Shown here: piece after piece, positions 13,132-23,591 of the stretch
Layout: every line of letters begins with the position of its first letter
Position numbering within the stretch: position 1 is the stretch's first letter
Assembly: GCA_964019055.1 (NCBI GenBank)
Contig: OZ025206.1
Span: 2,863,501-2,927,500, forward strand
DNA: 64,000 bases
Source of the DNA: Anthopleura xanthogrammica
Lineage: Eukaryota > Cnidaria > Anthozoa > Actiniaria > Actiniidae
Reading direction: 5' to 3'
Program-made: the position numbers and the translations under genes
Notes under the pieces: generated by a model
Told to the model about the DNA's origin: nothing
Databases searched by the model: none
Seen by the model: the letters and a program-made list of their open reading frames with translations, nothing else

Positions 13132-14022
13132 CATGGCCAACTATTCCGGCCACTGAGCCCGCAATGAGGCAGCGGTTATCCCCAATTGAATTACAAAATG
13201 GCGAATCTATTTGCTGGGTAAAATTTAAAGAATACACTAACCCTGAAATTGCAGGTCGTATTTTTGTAATAGATCGGACATTTTTCCTTCACTTCTAGAG
13301 ACTGTATAATTTGACTTTCGCGCGCTTTTGCGCCAAAAAGCACCGGAAGTAAAGCTGTAAATATAGAAACCACTGGCCATCTTTACTGCATTGCAGCTAA
13401 TCCCAGAGTTCTTAGCGAGACTAGAAAGCAGTGTTTTCAAGCGACATTTCGATACCAAAAATGTCGATATTTGATGGAGTTTTACGTAATAAAAATGGTT
13501 GGAAATTCACTAAACTTCGCAGACCGGAAGAACGACATACCGTACGAGGACGAAGAAGTTTTGCAGCATTTCATCGCCAAAAAGGAAACATCAAAACATC
13601 GATAAATTGGACAAACCCTTGAAATAAGGATTTCATGGTTAGTGTATTCTTTAAATTTTACCCGGCAAATTTCATATGAATTCCGTAATTCGATGAATTA
13701 GTCTTGTTACTTCGCAGTGCTGCATGGTTTTGTATAAATTTTACAGAAACAGTAGGTCGTTTTCTAGTCCGAACGATTGCCAAAGAAAGGAAACATTTAA
13801 ACGCTTTATTTTGTTAATTTTATTGGTCAGAATGAAGGGTAAGGAATTATTGTATGCTATGATAACCCGGCAAATTGTTTTTCATTTAAAAAGCGTACTT
13901 TTATCTTTCATTTCTTGGCTCGCGGCTATCAAATCTTTATATTTTAGATTCGCCATTTTGTAATTCAATTGGGGATAACCGCTGCCTCATTGCGGGCCCA
14001 ATGGCCGGAATAGTTGGCCATG
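13132..14022. mobile_element. Inverted-repeat element in intron 1 of channel A
   Basis: About 75-bp termini begin CATGGCCAACTATTCCGGCC and end with the reverse complement. A second inverted pair (about 13207-13250 and 13630-13675, containing TTTAAAGAATACACTAACC and its complement) lies inside, so the right arm appears split by extra sequence at about 13676-13945. There is no transposase-like frame. It is absent from introns 1 of B-D. Confidence 0.75.
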
Positions 14023-14496
14023 GATCGAATGATCACCCATTAAAGTTATCCTGTAAATAATGCATGAATGGACAACTCAAAGCCTCATTAGGTTTAGTCT
14101 TTGCTTATTAATTTACCGATTCATTAGCGACAAAAGTTCGTTAAATCACCTAGGGAAAAAAATCTTCTTGTCTCAGTTTCTTAGCTGCCCCTCCTCTTTT
14201 TGCGTGCATAGTTTGGCATGGATGATAGGCTTTTACTATTATATCTTGACCTTCGAATTCCTCCTTCATATTCTTCCGATCAAGCACTAGCTACTCAGTC
14301 TCTTATATAAAAGACTATTTATTTGGTTAGTTTGCGGTAATAATACGATCTGTACCATGCAAACCTAACGCCGTTTCTTTTATTCAAGTACTTTAATGAC
14401 TTTTTTGAGTTGTTCGCACGTAATAGCAGCTGGCTGGTGAAGCAGCCTTAATTGAAATAGGAAAAAACGACGTTTTTTTTAACTCATATGTTGATT

Positions 14497-14818
14497 AAGT
14501 TTTATCAAGTACTTTAATGACTTTTTTTCAAGTTCTTTGCACGTAATAGCAGCCACCTGGTGCAGAAGCAACGCAAACTAAGGCCCGGTTTAGACGTCGA
14601 ATTTCACATGTGCTGAATTTCATGCAAATGAATTCAAACATGATAGGTTTTGCTCCTTTGCACTAGATTCGGCACGTTAAATTCGACGTCTAAACCGGGC
14701 CTTAGTTTGCGTTGCTTCTGCACCAGGTGGCTGCTATTACGTGCAAAGAACTTGAAAAAAAGTTTTCATTTGCATGAAATTCAGCACATGTGAAATTCGA
14801 CGTCTAAACCGAAAAAAA
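14497..14818. mobile_element. MITE inside an inverted duplication
   Basis: A foldback element with termini AAGGCCCGGTTTAGACGTCG occupies about 14580-14702. Its left flank (from TTTTTCAAGTTCTTTGCACG through GCAACGCAAACT) recurs inverted directly to its right, followed by an inverted copy of the element's own left end up to about 14812. The flank itself is a second copy of sequence at about 14390-14445. Confidence 0.75.
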
Positions 14819-15403
14819 ATTGCAATTTTACCTTTTATTTTGAGAAGAAACTCGTGGTGAGTTCAACTGAATATAATTTTCTTAGTTAAATTTCCGAAGC
14901 GTTATCTTTTCATTCTGATGTTAATAAACCGTCCTTAGTAGTAGGGTAGGGTAGTAGGGTAGTACTCGATCAATAGCCAATGGCTAACAAGTGGGTATTA
15001 AAAATTTAGAACATCGTTAAGGTGCTAACAAGAAAATCCATCTATCAACTACGCTACTAACTGTATACATATATCTTTGTATCTTAAGAACGGCCTGTGT
15101 CACACATTCAACTCAGGTACAAGCGGCAATCCTAATCTCATATCCAACACAAACGCCAAAGAAGATGGTCTTACTCTAATTATTGACGTCGGACCACTTG
15201 AGTATTATGGCCCTTTCAGTTATTTGTCTACTGGTGTACAGGTTATGATTCACAATCAAGACGTACCGCCTCACTTAATAAGGTCTTATGGCATAGAGGT
15301 GATGCCTGGAATGACAACCTATCTTCAGTTAAAGAAACAGAAGGTATTTATTCTCTGAGCAAGTCTCGTGTTTTAGTTTGCACATAAAAAGTCAATAATG
15401 GAA

Positions 15404-15504
15404 ATGACAATGACAACGTGACAATGACAACGTGACAATGACAACGTGACAATGACAACGTGACAATGACAACGTGACAATGACAACGTGACAATGACAA
15501 CGTG
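15404..15504. repeat. 15-bp repeat in intron 2 of channel A
   Basis: About seven copies of GACAATGACAACGTG, starting 60 bp after exon 2. It sits at the same position as the TGACAA arrays in B, C and D. Confidence 0.9.
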
Positions 15505-15513
15505 ACAGACAAA

Positions 15514-15797
15514 CCGAATTACTATTTAAATACTCCAAAACAAACCCTTCCTAATACACTACCTACTGGCTAAATACTAAATGTTAATTCTCTTTCAAAC
15601 CAGAGATATATTTTTTTCTTTGCGTGAATATTTTGATAAATACACTCCTACCATATCGAGCAAAAATATGCATTCGTTTGAAAGTTATTCTGGCAGCAAT
15701 TCGAACATGTTAGCCAGGTAAAAAAAATCTCTGGTTTGAAAGAGAATTAACTTTTAGTGTATTAGGAAGGGTTTGTTTTGGAGTAATTCGGTTTTTC
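15514..15797. mobile_element. Foldback element in intron 2 of channel A
   Basis: Arms containing CCAAAACAAACCCTTCCTAA and TTAATTCTCTTTCAAACCAG on the left are mirrored on the right. The left arm carries two short extra segments. Confidence 0.7.
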
Positions 15798-15899
15798 TGA
15801 GTATCTCTCGGGCCGCCGTAACTTTCAATGTGCGAAAATCACGGCTTTAGAATATTTCGGCGAATTACTTGAAATCTAACAGATTGATTTTCTTTAAAA

Positions 15900-16182
15900 T
15901 AGTTGGAATCGTTTTGCAATAGCTTGAAGTTGATGATGTCGTTTGCCGCTTGTCTAGGTCTCATCGAGTTTTAGAGTTATTTGATAAAAACCAATTTCAA
16001 CAATATTTGTTTATCGTTGCCAAGGTAACGTCAATCAAGCTAAAATTAACACCATTTTAAAATTTCATCTTAGCTCTATAACTGGTCCAAAAATCAAGTA
16101 TATAGGTATAAGTTAAGACTATGAATAAGCCAAAGGAAAATGAAAGGTATGGTCTGAAAAATACTATAGGAAGCCACCTTAA
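15900..16182 (-). mobile_element. TTAAGGTGGC-type element, copy 2 (inverted)
   Basis: Reverse-complement copy of 10908-11190, ending GCCACCTTAA just 66 bp before exon 3 of channel A. With copy 1 it encloses exons 1 and 2 between inverted repeats about 4.7 kb apart. Confidence 0.7.
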
Positions 16183-16363
16183 ATGTTAAGAGATTCATTT
16201 TTGTAGAATTTTAAGATAAAACCCTCATAAATTCATTTTGTCCATCAGATTATAAGTCGCCCACTTCCATTTAAATCTGCATGTGGTATTCGAAAGCTAC
16301 AGGCGTTCAAAACTTACTCCAAAGAGGCTTGTCTGTTTGAGTGTCGTACACGATTAATAATTC

Positions 16364-16860
16364 CATAGTTAATGGAGTGGAATGGTTTGGAAACCTATTG
16401 TTGTAGGTTTTTGTTCGACTTTTTTATTGTTATATGACGTTGACCGTGCACAGAGAAGGAAAAGTAGCAGCGTTTGTTCATCGTAAATTAGGAAACACAG
16501 ACGATTTTTTTCTCAGAAATATTCTAAAAAAGGAGATATTTGTTTATTATTCCTATATGACAGAGATTAATTGTTTACTAAAAAGGGAATCACCTTTTTG
16601 AACTTTTTTTCTTTTACCATCTAGTAACTTAACTGTATCTGCGCGGAATTATTTTCCCCCTTCTTCGTAATCTTAGCATGAAAATTTTACTCTTTCATAA
16701 TGTTCGTACATGAAAATAGTACGGAAACTAGTATTTTCAGCCATACTTGCTTTGGTTCATTGTGCACGGTCAATATCACGTGATAGTACGTTTCAACATC
16801 GCTAGCCATACAAAAGCCTAGAACAATAGGTTTCCAAACCATTCCACTCCATTAACTATG
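16364..16860. mobile_element. 497-bp MITE-like element inside exon 3 of channel A
   Basis: Termini CATAGTTAATGGAGTGGAAT and the reverse complement extend at least 37 bp with a perfect match. ATAATTC at 16357-16363 is repeated at 16861-16867, a 7-bp target-site duplication. Paralogues B, C and D show the uninterrupted exon. No coding capacity; a 7-bp duplication does not point clearly to one superfamily. Confidence 0.9.
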
Positions 16861-16909
16861 ATAATTCAGAACTGTGGTTGTAGATATTTGGGGATGCCTA
16901 ACCTTCCAG

Positions 16910-18645
16910 GTAAGCTGAAATCAGTTTAAATAACTCCGAAACACGATGGCCACAAAATAGTCTTAGGGCTTTTAATGATGTCGTTGAATAGATGACTTAT
17001 AAGCGAGACCACGTCTTGCCAATATTCAGCTTTCAAACGGCAACTTATTTGCGTTCTTTGACGTATTACTAATTTAGATAAGTTTTGGTTTCTTACCGGC
17101 GTATGCACATGGCATTGGAGTAGAATTTTTGACTGTTATGGACATACTACGGTCTTTTACATTCGCTCTGACATCTAGTTATGATCAAAACTGTAATACG
17201 AAATAAATACATATGTTAACATTTTGTCAGACATGTCAGACATTTTATGAAATAAAACTCAAAATGCGTGGTTTTCTTCTTCAAAACTTGTACTTACAAT
17301 TTTGTCTTGAAATTATATTGAAACTTGTCGACAGAAACCTTAGCCGCTTACGTCTCTTCATGTTACAGTTACAACTGACTATGTAAATTCTCAATTAAAA
17401 TTCTTTACTCTCGGGGGACAGACCATCACATGTTCTTAATGATTCTTTTTCTCTTGGGAGGGGAACAAAAAAACGTAGCAAACAAATGCATACAAACAAT
17501 GGTCTCGTGAGTATGACTTTATATTCTAAATCGGTTAGAGGATAAACACTCGTGCTTTATGGGATTTAGAGCTCCTCGCAATGATAAAAAGCCACTTGGG
17601 CTTCTATCAATGCTCGGAGCTCTAAATCCCATAAAGCACTCGCGTTTATAGACCCCTTGCAGCACGTTGGAATGCAGCTCAATTTGGAGGGCAAAACAAT
17701 AGATTCCAATTCTCAGGAGATTATAATTCTTTTGTTTTATCCTCCAAATTGATTTGCTCTGACGTCACGTGAAAGGGGTCTATTCTCTAATCCTTACTTA
17801 GAATATTGTTTCGGATGGAATGCACTAAAACAAAATAAATAATTATTACTTATCTTACTTTAGACAATATGACATGACCCAAAATGCATTTCGGTCTTGG
17901 AATGCACTATTCAGTATATGCAGCATTCAGTATTCAACGTTTTTTGAAATAGCTGTATATAATGTACCGAGTTTCACCACCTCGATCGAGGGTTTCATCG
18001 TTGTCCCACCATCACATTCATGTGAGCAGGATTGAATGTTTAGGTCTTGACTTACTGTTTTAAAAACCTTTCTTTCCACTTGGGTGTAAAGTTTTCCCAT
18101 TTATGATCACCTGTTGCTTCCTTGGGTTATAATTCTCTGTTTTCAGGTAAAGATTGAAAAAATATATTAATAAATATTTAAACATACAAATAATATTATT
18201 TCCAGAGAGGATAAACATATAGTTAGTCTGAAATGGGAAAACCTATGAATAAGGCTGGAAAGTTCTAGCCAATAAATCTTTTTAGCTTGCATTTTTGGGC
18301 ATATTGTTTTCCCTTTTTATACCACGTTTCATTTTCTTGAGAATAAAATGTTTGACTTGTATCTATCTTCATGTGCCTTGTCGTGTGCAACCGCTAAAAA
18401 ACGAAAGGATACATAGAGAATGACACGTGGTCTGAAATGGGAAAAAAGAGGTCTATTAATTTGTTAGACTTTCAAAAGACGGTATTAACAATCCAGCTCA
18501 GTTGATCGCGTTCCCCGAAAGGAATTATGGGTCAACCATTTTTGGTTAGCATATTATCCGAGCAGCGAAATGGAAATGTTTCACCTTGAGTTCGTTCTGA
18601 AGGTCAACTCATCTGGATTGCATCTTAACTCTTGTTCTGTTCTAG
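16910..18645. other. Intron 3 of channel A with two inverted-repeat elements
   Basis: A foldback lies at about 17540-17650 (arms with GCTTTATGGGATTTAGAGCT). A second pair at about 17647-17783 has TATAGACCCCTT against AAGGGGTCTAT and an inner TCAATTTGGAGG pair. Further on, GACACGTGGTCTGAAATGGG-type sequence (about 18420) matches motifs upstream of exon 4 in B and C and in inverted orientation near 56400. Confidence 0.6.
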
Positions 18646-19010
18646 GCATCAATAAAACTAAACATTGCTCTCCCAAGGAAATCACTGAATGCTCTGAAAG
18701 AAAAGGTAAAAATATTCAGCATTCTTGCGGCTAAAATATACATTACAACTATTGTTGGCTAGGTAAAGAAAGTAATAATACTCAAAGTATTACCATGTGA
18801 TATGAGCTGGGTAAGTGAACCGCGTTGCATCAACGCGTAGAAACAAAATAATTAAAAGCTATTTTCAACCTCGGACCTCGCTGTAATTTAAATTAACGAC
18901 ACTTAGATTAGTCTGTGGTCCCGATGATCTACTATTTGAACTACAAGGTCAGACTGAGATTAAGCCTTGAGCACACTGATGGCAATTAACAGTATGGATA
19001 AGTAATGTGT

Positions 19011-19186
19011 ACATTGAACTCACGACCCTAGGATATTTAGTACTCCCAATGCTTTATCACTGAGCTACATTGAACTCATGACCCTAGGATATTTAGTACT
19101 CCCAATGCTTTATCACTGAGATACATTGAACTCATGACCCTAGGATATTTAGTACTCCCAATGCTTTATCACTGAGCTGAGCTACA
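19011..19186 (-). repeat. 56-bp tRNA-like repeat, intron 4 of channel A (3 copies)
   Basis: Three tandem units. On the minus strand each reads TAGCTCAGTGATAAAGCATT... and ...GGGTCATGAGTTCAATG, resembling the A and B boxes of a tRNA gene or tRNA-derived SINE. Confidence 0.8.
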
Positions 19187-19471
19187 AGGAGGAGTTTAAT
19201 TATTTATGTTTATTTCTGTTAGATTTAAGTCAATCGAAGTGTGACTGTCCAATCCCGTGTGAGATGGCCGTGTACAAGGTTCATCAAAACCAAGCTTATT
19301 TCCCTTCTCCTTCATTCTTGCCAATTTTGTTGAAAACATTGAAAAGAAATGTTTCATCAATGTCTTCAGTTAAACTGTTATCTTATAATCAAGAACTGAG
19401 GTAAGAAGTGCAAAAGTGACCTCGTTGGTATCAACTTTTTCTGCTCAACTTTTAGTGTACCATGGTCCGCA

Positions 19472-19680
19472 AATCATCATCATCATCGTCATCAACACTA
19501 TACTAACATCATCATCATCTCCATCATTTATCATCAACATCCTTATCATCACATTCCTCATCATCACCATTATTATGATCATAATCATCATTACATCACT
19601 TTTATCAATTATCATCACCAACATTATCATCACTTTCTCAACACCATTATCATGATCATAATCATCTTTATCATTTTCGT
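19472..19680. repeat. (ATC)n-rich tract, intron 5 of channel A
   Basis: Imperfect ATC trinucleotides, also present at the same position in B (about 33183-33290), C (about 44372-44590) and D (about 53575-53770). Confidence 0.85.
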
Positions 19681-20734
19681 CGTTCATTAACATTACTTAT
19701 ATACATTATTATAAAGGCAGACCATGATGGTCATCAGAGTGAGTTTTCAAGATCTGAGCACAGAAGTGATTACAGAAAACCCAGCTTATGAAATACACGA
19801 CTTCATTGGTTAGTTTGTCTATTCTTTCTCTATTCCTACCAAAAATCAACTTCTAAATTCCAATTGGAATGCAGTGGAGGAAGAGCCACTCTGTGGATTC
19901 CACTGTTAATCTGATTTATTTCGCTTTTATTTTATTTTTTATAACCTTTAGAACTTCTTGGCCATAAAGTTTTCTTATCTCATCTTGTCTTGGCAAGGAT
20001 ATCCATTGTTTTAATCACATTTAATACATCGTCTCAAGCGTTTCTGGTAAACAAAGATATCATGTTAAAGGGATTGGCTCAAAGCTTGCTGGTTTACTGA
20101 AATCAAAATCGAGAATAGCGCAATGCAGTGACGTAGGAAGACTAGGAAGAATCCAAAAGTTCGGCAGGGGAACGCGAGTCTTTAGTATATGCTGTTTCCT
20201 TACGAGCAGGTAAAGCAGGATTGTTTCTTTACCTGTCATCTGTTCTTTTATTTCAGCTGATGTTGGCGGTATTCTTGGGTTATTCCTTGGATGTTCGTTA
20301 TTAACTATATTAGAATTTGTCGACTTCTTATTTGTGGTCTTATTTGGCGCTCGAAATTCGAAAACCAAGTTTAAGGTAAAAACAGAAAAATCAACAGAAG
20401 AAGAAATGCAAGGGAAAGGAAAGTTCAACAAAACATTAGAAGAAGAACGAGTATAGGAAAAGGACCCACCACGTCTCTTTCATATACAGGATCACTACAA
20501 TCTCTGAAAAAAAATTTTTTTGGATCCTGCACTAAAATTGCGCAGAGGTTCGAGTAGCTTTAAGTTGACTTGGTCTTTTTTTTTTCGCATATCAAAGAGT
20601 TTTGGTATAATGGACAGGTGTTTCATAGTTTCATTGCACTCACATTTCAAAGAGAGTGAAAGTTTAAAGACATGAGGATCCTATCCACTTTGGCGTGATG
20701 ATTTTGCATTTCATTTTTAATGTAATACATCATA

Positions 20735-20850
20735 TGATTTATTATCAATGAAGTCACGTGATTCAATATTAATAACAATGAACATAATAAACAAATGAAG
20801 TCACGTGGTTTAAATCATTTTAAAAACATTAGCAACATAGTCATGTGACA
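20735..20850. repeat. CACGTG-containing repeats 3' of channel A
   Basis: AAGTCACGTG recurs twice, with a degenerate third copy (AGTCATGTGAC), separated by sequence related to the 43-bp satellite after channel D. Confidence 0.65.
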
Positions 20851-21063
20851 TAACATATATCACTGTTATCATCATAGACAACAGAATCACGTCGCACAAC
20901 ATTATCACATCATATCATAATGTAAACAAGCCACGTTTACAAACACAATATAACCCAAGTATATTATCTTTGTACGAATAACTTTTATATCAAGGCCATT
21001 ATTATATTTTAGTATAATTTTTGACTTAAATATAGATTTTCGCGCCCTGTGATCGGTCGGGCT

Positions 21064-21092
21064 ACCAGTGAATGTGAGACGACATTCACTGG
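21064..21092. other. Short perfect hairpin
   Basis: CCAGTGAATGT and ACATTCACTGG flank a 6-base loop. Function unknown. Confidence 0.6.
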
Positions 21093-21223
21093 TCGAGCAG
21101 TAATAATGAGGTTTGCCAAAGTTGGCCATAGCAGAAGTAAAACTAAAACTAATCCTTAATTTTGTCTTTTCTCTGATATTCAAGTCTAAGATTATGCTAA
21201 AACTATTATTCACTCCAGAGTCA

Positions 21224-21470
21224 GTGAATATGGTGAATATTTACCTCGACTACGTCTCGGTATTCACCGATATTCACTTTGCCTTCGGTGAATTATTGAC
21301 TTGTATTTACCTTGTATTAATACTAACCATTGATTCCTTGAATAAAGAAAACAGTGCAATTATTATTAAAAGAAGTGTTACCACCACTTGTTATAATAAA
21401 GTACAGTTTTGGTTGCGTGATGCGGAATCAGGTGAAACGTTAGAAAACTATTTGTAGGTGCTGACTAGTT
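21224..21470. repeat. GTGAATATTTAC element 3' of channel A
   Basis: Begins GTGAATATGGTGAATATTTA and contains an inverted CACCGATATTCAC. It is repeated downstream of B (35629-35880) and C (46381-46640), so it belongs to the duplicated unit. Confidence 0.7.
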
Positions 21471-21508
21471 TACGCTGACATCAGCTTCTGATAATAGTAA
21501 AACTATCA

Positions 21509-21706
21509 ACTATACCATCCATCCTTCCCAGGTATACCATCCATCCTTCCTAGCTATACCATCCATTATTCCCAACTATACCATTCATTCTTTCCAGCTA
21601 TACCATCTATCCTTCCCAGCTATACCATCCATCCTTCCCAACTATACCATCCATTCTTCCCAGGTATACCATCCATCCTTACCAGCTATGCCATCCATCC
21701 TTCCAT
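21509..21706. repeat. 22-bp CCATCCATCC minisatellite between A and B
   Basis: About nine copies of the same unit as at 8490. Confidence 0.9.
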
Positions 21707-22523
21707 AGAATGTGATAAAAATAGCTTTACCGGCTGCCAAAATTATATGTCTCATGAGAGTAGGTAACCATCATGTGGGCGAGTTAAGGGTCAAGTTCAG
21801 CAGTGTTTATTTTACCAGTGTTTATAACAACCTAAGTCTAGAATTTCTGGACCTTAATAACCAGAGTGAATGACTCGGCCGGGAAAAATAAACAAGTTGT
21901 TAACCGACTTGATTACTATACTCTTGTAAACCATACAAATAACACATATTTATTCAACAATAAGTTTCTTTTGCGGGCCCTGGAAGTACGGTTATAACTT
22001 AGAGAAATATGTCTGGTTGCCGCCATCTGCTTTTCTTTATTCATAACAATATATAGAATTATTTATTTGGTTATTTCTCCGTCTCGGTTGCCATAGTTAC
22101 CGAGTCTTTCTTAACACTTTAATTAGGAGTTTTTAATTATGAGGTTATCCCTATGTAAAAACTTCCAAAAAAAACCGGCAAAAACAACCTCAATAAGGGA
22201 ACTCAATAATTAGATTTGACGAAAAAGGAAAATGATTAATCTGAAAAAAAAATTAGAATTTCAAATATCGATAAAGTTTCTTATCCTTACCTTATCATAG
22301 AGAATCAAGGTAAAATAAGAACCATAATTTAAACTAGGCATAATTTTTTAGTAGAAATTGGAATTAAGATATAGGAAACGCTTTTTGGCTGACAATTGAA
22401 TAAGCTTTTGTGTAAACAGTGTCAGCAGGGTGTTCAGCATGGGTTGGAACAATGTCGCATAAAAACAAATCAATCTATATTAAATGTACATACTGTCTTC
22501 TGCAGATATCATCTGGGAAAATA

Positions 22524-22860
<337 letters not shown>

Positions 22861-23466
22861 TAAGAAGTTTTTTATTATTATTATTACTAACGTCGTATAT
22901 AATTTTCCAATTATATTAGCTACCTGAGACATAAACCCGCCACACGTTGCGACATTTTTAAAATTGTAAACAGATAGTGTACACAACTTACAAATAAATA
23001 TGAAGCAAAAGTGAATTTTATTTACTCAACGGATCAATTTCTTGGAGAACCACAAAAGAAAAAGTTTGGTTTTTTTTCATCGTCTGGATCTTGTGTGATT
23101 GAAAGTTTTGAACTTGCACACAACTGGGTTCTTCATTGTGCTTTTGTTTTTGAGGTGTTATGAATGTGTAATGACTATTTTTAATCACTTAAAAGTGCCT
23201 ATCAACTCTGACGGTTTAGTTTGAAAATCACTTCTACGTGTAGGTTATATATAACATGATGGCACAGTTTTACTAAGGATATGGACTTCTCATTTCAGAG
23301 ATAGAAATGTTCAAAATTTAAAAATGCAAATGAGATGACTGAACAATGTTGTGGCTACCTGTCTTGATCTTTGAATAATTTATTATTATTAAAAATTATG
23401 TGGACGGTTCCTAGCTATTTCAGCAACCCCTCACACACAATATTAATTTTATTTTAAACGATTCAA

Positions 23467-23484
23467 ATGCAAATACTGCAGGTG
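23467..23484 (+). promoter_or_regulatory. Octamer + E-box module, channel B
   Basis: ATGCAAAT, 4-bp gap, CAGGTG, then GTAATGATAA, 125 bp before the start codon. The sequence just upstream of it has been deleted compared with copies A and C (junction near 23443). Confidence 0.55.
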
Positions 23485-23591
23485 GTAATGATAATTGAGA
23501 TAAAACTCTGTCACATAACTTTTTTTCCACAGATCGTTTGACCTCGTGAATTCTCTTGTGAAGAGTTTGATGCTCATGCATAGCGACAAAT

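Larger units (their letters stand above)
12100..20456 (+). pseudogene. DEG/ENaC channel copy A, disrupted in exon 3
   Basis: Seven exons: 12100-12606, 15089-15343, 16249-16909 (interrupted), 18646-18705, 19223-19400, 19717-19808, 20257-20456. Without the insertion the product would be 482 residues. Exon 1 carries the His-Gly motif (LHGFHF, residues 23-28), TM1 (about 39-56) and FPAFTLCN (82-89); exon 2 has GLCHTFNSG; exon 3 CGCRYLGMP; exon 5 KCDCPIPCE; exon 7 GLFLGCS, TM2 and an acidic tail. The family forms trimeric Na+-permeable channels. A 497-bp inverted-repeat element (16364-16860) with a 7-bp target duplication interrupts exon 3; reading into it gives TAG at 16366, leaving about 293 residues without TM2. 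All other exons are open, so the break is probably recent. A start 12 nt upstream (MATN) is possible, but copies B-D do not share it. Whether the insert could be spliced out is unknown. Confidence 0.85.

Noticed and set aside
13191..13458. Short minus-strand frames inside the intron 1 element of A
   Set aside because: They overlap the inverted arms of a non-autonomous element and match no known transposase motif.
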